Source: Singulisphaera sp. GP187 (GTDB lineage: Bacteria > Planctomycetota > Planctomycetia > Gemmatales > Gemmataceae). Taken from it: a stretch of 39,843 nucleotides of DNA. The stretch is from NCBI GenBank assembly GCA_945861245.1, contig CAMAUE010000034.1:1-39843 (forward strand), in the 5' to 3' direction. Positions 24,906-32,473 of this stretch are shown piece after piece (positions within the stretch are counted from its first letter, which is position 1; each line of letters opens with the position of its first letter). Position numbers and translations under genes: made by a program. The notes below the pieces were generated by a model, which saw only the letters and a program-made list of their open reading frames with translations, searched no databases and was not told the origin of the DNA.

Positions 24906-26666
24906 TTACGCCGCCTTCGTCTTCGCCTCGGTTTCCGCTTCCGGGTACTTGATGCGCGAATGAAATAGAGCGATCAGCGACTTAGATAGGGCCTCTTCGA
25001 TCAGATGCAATTCGGTCAGCGTTAGTCCACTTTCTTCAAATTGGCCATCGAGCAGACGTTTCATCAACAGATCGTGCACAAGCTTGCGCAGGCTGCCGGG
25101 CGCGGGATTGGCCAGCGATCGGCTCGTGCTTTCCACGGCGTCGGAAAGCATGACGATGCCGAGTTCGCGCGACTGCGGCTTCGGGCCGGGATAGCGGAAG
25201 CTCGATTCCAGGTCGGCCGAGGAATGCCCCGCTTCTTCTTGCATGCGTTTGGCTTCGCGGTAAAAATATTCGACGAGTGTCGTGCCATGATGCTGGGCGA
25301 TGAAATCGAGGATCGGTTTGGGTAGGCGATGCCGCTGGGCGAGGGCGATGCCGTCTTTGACGTGGCCGATGATGACGAGCGTGCTGAGGGCGGGTTCGAG
25401 GAGGTCATGGCGATTCGTACCAGTTTGATTTTCGATGAAGTAATCGGGTTTGAGCATTTTGCCCACGTCATGAAAATAGCTGCCGACACGCACGAGGAGC
25501 GGATTCGCGCCGATGGCGCCGGCGGCGGCCTCGGCGAGCGTGGCGACCGTGATACTATGCGTATACGTGCCCGGCGCTCGGCGGACCAGTTCCTGAAGCA
25601 ATGGATGAGAGCCGTCGGCTAATTCGAGCAGATTCACATCGGTGACGAAACCGAACACCCGTTCGATGATAGGTAGTAATCCTGTAAGCAAAAAACCTGA
25701 TAACGCGCCCCATACGAAACAGCGAAAGCCATCCGTGACGATGAGCGACCACGTTTGGCCCGTGAGCGTGCCCGTCGCCAGCGTTGCCGCAAAGCCGACG
25801 ACGCCCGCGAGACTGGCGACGCGGACAAGCTGCGTGCGTGTTCGCACATGCTTGAGCGACAGAATCGCCGTCGCCAGCGCCCCCATATGCACGAGCAGAT
25901 GGCCGACGCTTTCGCCAAGCATCGTCGTCACCGCCAATTCCAACGCAAACGTCATCAGCAGCGCGAACTGCGGATTGTACGCCAGTGTCACCACCATGGC
26001 CGTGAACATCATCGGCAACAGGAGCGCGTTCCACGGCTGCTGGCTCAGCGTCAGTCCGAGCGAGATCGTCGCCAGCGCGAGCACGCAGATGCCGGCAATC
26101 ATCGCCGTGCTCTGCGCAAGTGCCGGCTGAAACCGCATCACGTAAAGCGCGACCATGGATGTCAACAAGCTCAGGATTGCAAAGATCGAGAGCCCGCGCG
26201 CCCAGTGGTGACGCGATTTCAGGGAATCGAGATAGGACTGATGTTCTTCACGCAGCAGATCGAGTTGCCGATCATGGATGGCTTCACTCGAGGGAACGAG
26301 CAACATGCCACGCGGGTATTTTTCAAAGACGGGCCGCTCCTGGGTTGTCGGCTTGGCCTTGGGATTCTCGATTTCCTGACGATGCCGATCGCGATTTTGA
26401 TTGATCAGTTCGACGTGATTGATAATGGTGAAATCAACACGTGCCCGCAAATCGTATGGATAGGTTTCGCCGAGTCGATAGGGCATCGGCATGCCCCAAC
26501 CGATGGCGAGCAGCGCGACGCACAGCGTCGTCAGCGTGACGATCGCCAGGCGAGTGAGCGACACATGGCCACGAATTGGGCGCGTAGTCGGCGCGTCACG
26601 TGACGTGGATCGCGTTTGGCCGTCCTGGCCCAATTTCCGCAGCAACTTTCGTAGTGCTTGCAACAT
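24906..26666 (-). CDS. pgpH: PgpH-like HD-domain phosphodiesterase (7TM-HD)
   Basis: 586 residues. After a basic N-terminus comes one membrane helix (about 37-58) and an extracytoplasmic segment of about 95 residues. A block of roughly seven membrane helices follows (about 157-340). The cytoplasmic HD domain carries His370 in YTHS, His399-Asp400 in YFHDVGK, His435 in IGHV and the His459-His460 pair. PgpH enzymes hydrolyse c-di-AMP to pApA. The extracytoplasmic part is shorter than in Listeria PgpH. Substrate here is inferred. The upstream same-strand gene is phoH, a pairing common in bacteria, but a B element now lies between them. The C-terminus is acidic and Lys-rich. Confidence 0.9.
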   Translation of the reverse strand: MLQALRKLLRKLGQDGQTRSTSRDAPTTRPIRGHVSLTRLAIVTLTTLCVALLAIGWGMPMPYRLGETYPYDLRARVDFTIINHVELINQNRDRHRQEIENPKAKPTTQERPVFEKYPRGMLLVPSSEAIHDRQLDLLREEHQSYLDSLKSRHHWARGLSIFAILSLLTSMVALYVMRFQPALAQSTAMIAGICVLALATISLGLTLSQQPWNALLLPMMFTAMVVTLAYNPQFALLMTFALELAVTTMLGESVGHLLVHMGALATAILSLKHVRTRTQLVRVASLAGVVGFAATLATGTLTGQTWSLIVTDGFRCFVWGALSGFLLTGLLPIIERVFGFVTDVNLLELADGSHPLLQELVRRAPGTYTHSITVATLAEAAAGAIGANPLLVRVGSYFHDVGKMLKPDYFIENQTGTNRHDLLEPALSTLVIIGHVKDGIALAQRHRLPKPILDFIAQHHGTTLVEYFYREAKRMQEEAGHSSADLESSFRYPGPKPQSRELGIVMLSDAVESTSRSLANPAPGSLRKLVHDLLMKRLLDGQFEESGLTLTELHLIEEALSKSLIALFHSRIKYPEAETEAKTKAA

Positions 26667-26712
26667 ACCCGTGGCGAGTCATGCCCAAATAGCCCGCCGT
26701 TTACGGCGAGTC

Positions 26713-26875
26713 TTATACTTCGCACGGTAGAAATTGTCGCTTTTCTGAATCGATCAAAACATTTCCGAGCCGCGACCGTAAGGGAGCGGCCGACATAAAC
26801 CGCACGGCATCCTGTCGGCCGCTCCCTTACGGTCGCGGCTCGGAAATGCGTCAAACTCACCCGTGAAAGGTATAA
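26713..26875 (+). repeat. MITE-like element family B, copy 2
   Basis: 163 bp, the best-preserved copy. The outer 28 bases at each end (from TTATACTTCGCACGG, and to the GGTATAA end) match as inverted repeats at about 20 of 28 positions. The inner palindrome has 36-bp perfect arms at 26760-26795 and about 26813-26848. It lies four bases downstream of the phoH stop and 46 bases upstream of the pgpH start. Confidence 0.92.
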
Positions 26876-26879
26876 ATGG

Positions 26880-27872
26880 TCAATGCTCGCTTTTTCTCCT
26901 TCGCGGTTTGTCATCCTCATAGGCGCGAACTATCTTCTGAACCAACGGGTGTCGTACGATGTCGTTTTCATCCAAATGCACAATGGCGATGCGATCCAGG
27001 TTGTCAAGCCGATAGACCGCATCGATCAAGCCGCTGCGCATATTTTGTGGCAAGTCGATCTGAGTCACGTCGCCGGTGACGATGATTTTGGAGCCGTGGC
27101 CCATGCGGGTAAGGAACATCTTCATCTGCGCGACGGTCGTGTTTTGACCCTCGTCAAGGATGATTACCGCATGGTTGAGCGTTCGTCCGCGCATGAAGGC
27201 GAGCGGGGCGACTTCGATGATGTCGCTGTCCACGTAGCGTTTGACCTGGTCTGGCTCCATCATGTCGTTTAGGCCATCGAACAGCGGGCGCAGGTATGGA
27301 TTGATCTTCGCGATGAGATCGCCCGGCAGAAATCCGAGCTTTTCGCCGGCTTCCACGGCAGGCCTAACGAGGACAATCCGTTTGACCGCACCTTGGCGCA
27401 GCATGTTGACTGCCATGCCCACTGCGAGATAGGTCTTGCCGGTGCCAGCGGGACCGATCGCGAAGACGAGATCGTTGTCCTTCATTGATTGAACGTAGCG
27501 AGCCTGTCCATCCGTGCGTGGGCGGACCGCGCGGTTGTTGCCAAGCGCCGCGACAGGTGCCGAGACGACGGCGGCTGCGGATGCGCCTGCCAGCGAAGCC
27601 GTGTCGGTCCGCTGCGCGATCGCAAGGACCGTGCGAACGTTCTCCGCGGTCACCACCTGTTGCTTCTGCAAAATCTGACGAAGTTGTGTGAAAACATTTT
27701 CGGCTTGCTCGATAGACGTGGGTTCGCCGTCGATTTGGATGGTGTCGCCGCGGGCGATGATGCGCACGTTGAGCGCATCGCGAATGATGCGCAGGAACTG
27801 GTCGCGATTGCCAAAGAGTTGAATGGCTTCGTCGCGATCGTTGAGCGTGATAGTCGAGGTGGTGTCATTCAT
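26880..27872 (-). CDS. phoH: PhoH family ATPase
   Basis: 330 residues from ATG 27872. The frame continues to a GTG at 27896 inside cdsA. An N-terminal KH-like segment (about 1-75) precedes the ATPase. Walker A is GPAGTGKT (140-147) and Walker B is VIILDEGQN. FLTRMGHGSKIIVTGD is the typical sensor region. PhoH proteins are cytoplasmic P-loop ATPases tied to RNA metabolism and stress, and are often encoded near ybeY and pgpH. The ATG lies two bases after the cdsA stop, so translation is probably coupled. No ybeY is visible between phoH and pgpH. Confidence 0.95.
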   Translation of the reverse strand: MNDTTSTITLNDRDEAIQLFGNRDQFLRIIRDALNVRIIARGDTIQIDGEPTSIEQAENVFTQLRQILQKQQVVTAENVRTVLAIAQRTDTASLAGASAAAVVSAPVAALGNNRAVRPRTDGQARYVQSMKDNDLVFAIGPAGTGKTYLAVGMAVNMLRQGAVKRIVLVRPAVEAGEKLGFLPGDLIAKINPYLRPLFDGLNDMMEPDQVKRYVDSDIIEVAPLAFMRGRTLNHAVIILDEGQNTTVAQMKMFLTRMGHGSKIIVTGDVTQIDLPQNMRSGLIDAVYRLDNLDRIAIVHLDENDIVRHPLVQKIVRAYEDDKPRRRKSEH

Positions 27873-27874
27873 GG

Positions 27875-28735
27875 TTATGTCAACAAGTAGAGCCACAGGA
27901 AACTGACAGGGGCCGAGTAAAGTATCGCATCAACGACATCAAGGACTCCGCCGAAACCTGGGACGGCGGCGGAGGCGTCCTTCGATTGGCAGTCGCGTTT
28001 GATGAGCGATTCCGCCAAGTCGCCGAGCATGCCCGCGACTCCGACCGAGAGCCCGAAGCCGATCTCCCATACGAGGTTCGCATGCAGCACGGGCATGGCC
28101 GATGGCGCCAGGCGATCGATGGCGATGCTTGCCAGGGCTGCCGTGATTAGCCCGCCGACCGCACCTTCCCATGTTTTCTTGGGGCTGAGTGTCGGCGTCA
28201 TTTTGTGTTTGCCGATCAGTCGGCCTGTAAAGTACGCTCCTATATCGCAACACTTCGGGACAAACGCCGCCAGGGCAAGCCGTACGCTGTTAGCCTGGTC
28301 GTCGCTGGGCAGCCAGCGAATTTGGGCAAAAAAACAAGGCAGCAAGCCCAGGTAAGCAATGATCAACCAGGTAAGCGCCATGCGTTCCACGGATCGGCCT
28401 GGCTCCGTGAAGGTCACCATCTCATATAAAAAAATACCTATTACGAATCCAGCCAGGATTCCGGTCAGAATCGTCCAGAAAATCGGTCGGCAAGCTGGGA
28501 GGTTTTGCAGCCAATTGGCAAGCACAAGTGTCGTCACGCCGAGATACGCCAGGCCTGCTTGCGGTGATCGTGCCTTGCCGAGTAGGGCCACGAACTCGCG
28601 ACAAGCCGCCAGCGACAATATCAGTTGAAATGCCAACAGGAACGGGAACCACGGCGCGAAGTGGTGATCACCGACGAGCATCCCAATGGTGAGCGCGATG
28701 AGGATGGCGCCCATCCAGAGTCGAGTTTGAAGCAT
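27875..28735 (-). CDS. cdsA: Phosphatidate cytidylyltransferase
   Basis: 286 residues with about eight hydrophobic segments. The CDP-diglyceride synthetase signature is near the C-terminus: SLIKRDCQSKD, then PGFGGVLDVVD. The enzyme makes CDP-diacylglycerol from CTP and phosphatidate in the membrane, the branch point for phospholipids. The ATG at 28735 (MLQTRLWMG) begins the first membrane helix. The frame stays open to 28861, but that part translates the B element (the SRDRKGAADR pattern) and is not protein. It lies in a minus-strand series with purA and uppS upstream and phoH downstream. Confidence 0.95.
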   Translation of the reverse strand: MLQTRLWMGAILIALTIGMLVGDHHFAPWFPFLLAFQLILSLAACREFVALLGKARSPQAGLAYLGVTTLVLANWLQNLPACRPIFWTILTGILAGFVIGIFLYEMVTFTEPGRSVERMALTWLIIAYLGLLPCFFAQIRWLPSDDQANSVRLALAAFVPKCCDIGAYFTGRLIGKHKMTPTLSPKKTWEGAVGGLITAALASIAIDRLAPSAMPVLHANLVWEIGFGLSVGVAGMLGDLAESLIKRDCQSKDASAAVPGFGGVLDVVDAILYSAPVSFLWLYLLT

Positions 28736-28748
28736 AGGTGACCATGAA

Positions 28749-28906
28749 GCCCAAGGGTGAATTTGACGTTTTTCCGAGCCGCGACTGTAAGGGAGCGGCC
28801 GACATAAACCGCACGGCATCCTGTCGGCCGCTCCCTTACGGTCGCGGCTCGGAAATGTCATGATCGATTCGGAAAAGCGACAATTTCTACGGTGCGAAGG
28901 TTATCA
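28749..28906 (-). repeat. MITE-like element family B, copy 4, core flipped
   Basis: About 158 bp, lying between uppS and cdsA. Its flanks are in reverse orientation: GGGTGAATTTGACG on the left, and GTGCGAAGG then TTATCATA on the right. The 17-bp core loop is in the forward orientation seen in copies 1 and 2. One arm has a C-to-T change (GACTGTAAGG). The right end overlaps the uppS stop codon. The left end is diverged and its boundary is approximate. Confidence 0.85.
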
Positions 28907-29662
28907 TATGTTCAATCCGCCAAAGCGACGTTCTCGCCGGGCGTAGTCGTGCAAGGCTTGGTACAGCGCCGCTTCGTCGAAATCGGGCCAGCATTTTTCG
29001 GTCACCCAAAGCTCGGCATATGCAATCTGCCAAAGCAGGTAGTTACTGATACGCATTTCGCCCGCGGTGCGGATCAACAGGTCCGGTTCCGGCATCGCCG
29101 CCGTGTAGAGGGCGTCGGCGATCGTCGCTTCGTCGATGTCGCTGGGCCGCAGAGTACCGACACGGGCACGCTCGGCCAAGGTTCGCACGGCATCCACGAT
29201 TTCCGTGCGCCCGCTGTAATTGATCGCTAAGCAGAGCGTCATGCCCTGATTGTTCGCACTCACGCGGAGGCTCTCGTCGATCTCGGCTAACACAAAATCC
29301 GCCAAGCCTTCGCGGCGACCGATCACGCTGAAACGAATGTCCTGGCGCATGATCTCGGGGCGTTCCTTAATAAGGTACTCGTTCAGGAGCGCCATCAGGA
29401 AATCGATCTCGGGCTGCGGGCGTTTCCAATTCTCGGTGCTGAAGCAGTAGAGTGTGAGCTGACCGATGCCGAGGCGGGCGCATTCCTCGATGGTTCGGCG
29501 AACGCTGACGACGCCTTGCAGATGGCCCTGGATGCGTTCTTTGCCGCGTTCCTGGGCCCAGCGCCCGTTGCCGTCCATGATGATGGCGATATGCCTCGGC
29601 AGCTTGACGGGATCAAGCCCGGCGGCGGCGAGGCGGTTCAAGGTGTCTGGTGAAAAGGTCAA
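28904..29662 (-). CDS. uppS: Isoprenyl transferase (undecaprenyl diphosphate synthase type)
   Basis: 252 residues, full length. The HIAIIMDGNGRWAQ motif contains the catalytic Asp30. CFSTENWKRP and the RTAGEMRISNYLLWQIAYAEL region are the family substrate-binding and dimer motifs. The enzyme condenses isopentenyl units on farnesyl diphosphate to make the C55 lipid carrier for peptidoglycan or other envelope glycans. The start is TTG at 29662. An ATG five bases upstream reads ATG AAT TGA and stops at once, and there is an in-frame stop two codons before TTG, so no other start exists. A GGTGA ribosome site lies between the palindrome at 29674 and the start. Confidence 0.95.
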   Translation of the reverse strand: MTFSPDTLNRLAAAGLDPVKLPRHIAIIMDGNGRWAQERGKERIQGHLQGVVSVRRTIEECARLGIGQLTLYCFSTENWKRPQPEIDFLMALLNEYLIKERPEIMRQDIRFSVIGRREGLADFVLAEIDESLRVSANNQGMTLCLAINYSGRTEIVDAVRTLAERARVGTLRPSDIDEATIADALYTAAMPEPDLLIRTAGEMRISNYLLWQIAYAELWVTEKCWPDFDEAALYQALHDYARRERRFGGLNI

Positions 29663-29673
29663 TTCATGTCACC

Positions 29674-29758
29674 AAGCCTGCAGGCGAGCGCAGCGAGCCT
29701 GCGGGGTAGCTTGTGCTCATCTCAAGCCCGCAGGCTCGCTGCGCTCGCCTGCGGGCTT
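29674..29758. repeat. Palindrome family G between purA and uppS
   Basis: 32-bp arms (29674-29705 and 29727-29758) with one mismatch; the core is GGCGAGCGCAGCGAGCCTGC. The second arm is itself nearly palindromic (CTCAAGCCCGCAGG...), so alternative hairpins are possible. It starts 12 bases upstream of the uppS TTG start and ends 4 bases before the purA stop. Confidence 0.9.
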
Positions 29759-29762
29759 GAGA

Positions 29763-31055
29763 TTATTTCATCATTATCGTTTGTTCGCGATCGGGGCCCA
29801 CGGACACGATGCTCACCGGCAATTGTACCAGCTCGGCAATTCGCTCGACATAGCGACGTGCTGCCGCAGGTAGGTCGGAGGGCTTACGAGCACCGGAGAT
29901 GTCGCACCGCCAACCCGGCCATGTTTCATACACCGGCTTGCATCGTTCGAGCAGGAAAGCGTCGCCCGGGAAGTAGTCGATGCGCTGGCCATCGAGTTCG
30001 TATGCCGTGCAGATTTTCAACTCGTCCAACGCGCTCAGCACGTCCAGTAGCATCACGGTCACTTCGTCCGCTCCGGCGAGTGTCGCCGAGTAGCGCACGG
30101 CGACGAGGTCGAGCCACCCGCAACGGCGCGGACGCCCAGTGACCGTGCCATACTCGCGGCCGATACGGCGGATCGTCTCGCCGAGGCCGGTCGGGCCGTC
30201 GTCGAGTTCCGTCGGAAACGGCCCACGACCGACGCGCGACGTGTACGCCTTGATGATGCCGATGATGCGCGTGAGGTTTTTCGCCGGCACGCCGGACCCG
30301 CTCCAAATACCGGTCGTCGAGCTACTGGAACTCGTGACGTAGGGAAACGTGCCGTGGTCGATGTCGAGCAAGCTGCCCTGAGCGGCTTCGAACAACAGGC
30401 GTTTGCCTGACTTCAACGCCTTATGAAGCAATTGAAACGTGTCGGCGATGTGCGGCTTCATCTGTTCGGCATAACCGAGGTATTCGGCGCACAAGGCGTC
30501 GGCATCGAACGTCTTCGCTTCGGGCGAGAGCGCTCGCAGCAGCGTGTTCTTGCGAGGCACGATGTAGCGGAGCCGATCGCGCAGGTGGTCCGGGTAGTGC
30601 AATTCGCCGACGCGAATGCCGTTGGTGCGCGACAGTTTGTCCTGATAGCACGGCCCGATGCCACGACCCGTCGTGCCGATGGCTTGCGGCGACCCGGATT
30701 CGGCGAGGCGTTCTTCCTCGACGTGATACGGGAAGATGAGATGGGCATGGCTCGAGAGCACAAGGTTCTCGCCGCTGACGGCGATGTCGGCCGCTCGCAG
30801 GTTCGTGACTTCTTCGAGAAAACGCACGGGATTAACCACGACGCCGTTGCCTATCACCGCCTGCATATGGCTGCTGAGGATGCCGGTCGGCAATAGCGAG
30901 AGCTTGTACGTCTTGCCGTTCTTGACGATGGTGTGCCCGGCATTGGCGCCGCCGTTATAGCGGACCACTATATGGTGGTCGGCAGTGAGCAGATCGACGA
31001 TCTTACCCTTGGCTTCGTCGCCCCATTGTAGGCCGACAACGCAGGTGCAATCCAT
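29763..31055 (-). CDS. purA: Adenylosuccinate synthase
   Basis: 430 residues, the typical length. The QWGDEAKGK GTP-binding loop is near residue 10, with NGGANAGHT at about 34-42 and GTTGRGIGP at about 128-136. The VGRGPFPTE region and a C-terminal RYVERIAELV complete the family pattern. The enzyme joins IMP and aspartate using GTP, the first committed step to AMP. The first ATG gives the normal N-terminus. A sigma-70-like promoter lies about 40 bases upstream. Downstream come a palindrome and then uppS on the same strand. Confidence 0.97.
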   Translation of the reverse strand: MDCTCVVGLQWGDEAKGKIVDLLTADHHIVVRYNGGANAGHTIVKNGKTYKLSLLPTGILSSHMQAVIGNGVVVNPVRFLEEVTNLRAADIAVSGENLVLSSHAHLIFPYHVEEERLAESGSPQAIGTTGRGIGPCYQDKLSRTNGIRVGELHYPDHLRDRLRYIVPRKNTLLRALSPEAKTFDADALCAEYLGYAEQMKPHIADTFQLLHKALKSGKRLLFEAAQGSLLDIDHGTFPYVTSSSSSTTGIWSGSGVPAKNLTRIIGIIKAYTSRVGRGPFPTELDDGPTGLGETIRRIGREYGTVTGRPRRCGWLDLVAVRYSATLAGADEVTVMLLDVLSALDELKICTAYELDGQRIDYFPGDAFLLERCKPVYETWPGWRCDISGARKPSDLPAAARRYVERIAELVQLPVSIVSVGPDREQTIMMK

Positions 31056-31094
31056 TCAAACCTCGTACGCGGGAGAACGTTGGTGGAACCTTTA

Positions 31095-31124
31095 ATAATA
31101 TCTGTCTTTTCACGGCATCGTCAA
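31095..31124 (-). promoter_or_regulatory. Putative sigma-70-type promoter of purA
   Basis: On the minus strand, TTGACG (31124-31119) and TATTAT (31100-31095) are separated by 18 bases. The -10 box lies 40 bases before the purA ATG. This is a good match to the general consensus, but planctomycete promoter rules are poorly known. Confidence 0.45.
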
Positions 31125-31260
31125 GGTTCACGGTGTTTTGGCAGGCGGTTGGCGCAAGCCAGCGGATTCTTCCCCGACGTAGAATCAGCGGGCTTACGTC
31201 CGCTCGTCAAAATAAGTCAGCCCCATATACTTTCAATTGTTCCTGAAAGGAATAAAAACT

Positions 31261-31815
31261 ATGAAAACTCGCGCCGCCGACCTGCCAAAACTCCTCGAGA
31301 GCGTCGAGGATCAATTCGTCGAACTGTGGAACAACATGGGCACGCTCTGGGGCATTAGCCCGACCATGGCACGCATCCACGGGCTTCTCTACATCTCTGG
31401 GTCCGCGCTGTCGATGGACGACATCATGGCTCGCCTGGCCATTTCGCGAGGCAACGTCAGCATGAATCTGTCGAAGCTCGTTGAGTGGGGCCTCGTGCGT
31501 CGGGTGCACAAGAAGGCCGACCGCAAGGAATACTACGAATCGCTCGCGGACGTGTGGGAGATGTTCACGCTCGTGGCCAATCAGCGCAAACGCCGCGAGA
31601 TTGACCCGATCCTGACGACGCTGCGCCGTTGCCGTGATGAGTTGACGCCGGAAGCGATCGGCGGCCAAGCGATGAAGGAACCGGCCCGCACGCGGTTTCA
31701 GCGTGTCGATGATCTGCTGAAACTATTGACGCTGCTCGATAGTCTGTCGCAGCGGTTTTTCGAGAGCCACAAGGGCTTGCGCGAAGCGGTCGAGATGTTG
31801 ACGTCGGAGGATTGA
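31261..31815 (+). CDS. GbsR/MarR family transcriptional regulator
   Basis: 184 residues. A winged helix-turn-helix covers about 25-95, with the recognition region MDDIMARLAISRGNVSMNLSKLVEWGLVRRV typical of GbsR-type MarR relatives. A wing (HKKADRKEYYE) and a helical dimer/sensor tail follow. It acts in the cytoplasm as a dimeric DNA-binding regulator. Targets are unknown, and self-regulation through the divergent gap with purA is possible. The ATG at 31261 follows an AAAGGA site about 10 bases upstream. The frame opens earlier, at 31237, but without support. The next gene is convergent. Confidence 0.9.
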   Translation: MKTRAADLPKLLESVEDQFVELWNNMGTLWGISPTMARIHGLLYISGSALSMDDIMARLAISRGNVSMNLSKLVEWGLVRRVHKKADRKEYYESLADVWEMFTLVANQRKRREIDPILTTLRRCRDELTPEAIGGQAMKEPARTRFQRVDDLLKLLTLLDSLSQRFFESHKGLREAVEMLTSED

Positions 31816-31831
31816 ACGGTTAGCTGTGACG

Positions 31832-32437
31832 TTATGCTTTCTTGCGTGGCTTCTTCGCCGCTTGCGGCAGCACGAACAGGTCGGCGACTTTGCAGCGGAA
31901 GCCGGGCAGCACGTCGCCGCCGGTGAGCGTGTTTTTTTCGGTGAGCTTTTTGACGCCCGTTTTGCTGTAGACGGTGATCGTGCGTGATTCGGGATCGATC
32001 ACCCAGACGAGGTCCACGCCGTTGTCCAGGTAGTCGGTGGTTTTGATGGTGATGTACCGTGCCGTGTCGTTCGGCGAAAGGACCTCAACGGCGACGCGCG
32101 GCGGCACGTCGCCCCATTTTCTCGGCAGGTCTTGAAAATCCTCCGCATCTTCGTACCACCCCACGTCGGGGCCACGCACTGTGCCCGGATCATGTTCGAG
32201 TACAACACCGGAATCGTTGGAGACAACGTAGCCCTTTTTTCGTTTCTCAGCGTAGAGTTCAAGCTTAAACGCGGTTCTTGCACAGACACGGCCATGAATG
32301 CGAGTTGGACGTGACACTTCGATAACCTCCCCGCGCACGAGTTCGAAACTCAGGTTTCGGTTCTCGGGAGCGTTGACGAAATCAAAAAACTCGTCAACAT
32401 TCATCATGAGTTTTTGAGGTGCAATAGCGACAATCAT
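31832..32437 (-). CDS. Uma2 family (DUF820) endonuclease-like protein
   Basis: 201 residues, normal for the Uma2 family, a PD-(D/E)XK nuclease fold very numerous in planctomycetes and cyanobacteria. The ELVRGEVIE start, the active-site Asp in GTVRGPDVGW (near residue 91), and AVEVLSPND with the second acidic residue (near 119) are visible, followed by a lysine in the YITIKTTDYL region. The C-terminal Lys/Arg tail is basic. DNA cleavage is predicted from fold only. It is often described as restriction-like or transposon-associated, but the cellular role is unknown. No methyltransferase is adjacent. Confidence 0.92.
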   Translation of the reverse strand: MIVAIAPQKLMMNVDEFFDFVNAPENRNLSFELVRGEVIEVSRPTRIHGRVCARTAFKLELYAEKRKKGYVVSNDSGVVLEHDPGTVRGPDVGWYEDAEDFQDLPRKWGDVPPRVAVEVLSPNDTARYITIKTTDYLDNGVDLVWVIDPESRTITVYSKTGVKKLTEKNTLTGGDVLPGFRCKVADLFVLPQAAKKPRKKA

Positions 32438-32473
32438 GGAAACCTCGTCGAGTTCGGGCTATGCAACATTCTA

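Noticed and set aside
28736..28861. N-terminal extension of cdsA
   Set aside because: The residues come from the B element; the internal ATG at 28735 starts directly at the first membrane helix.
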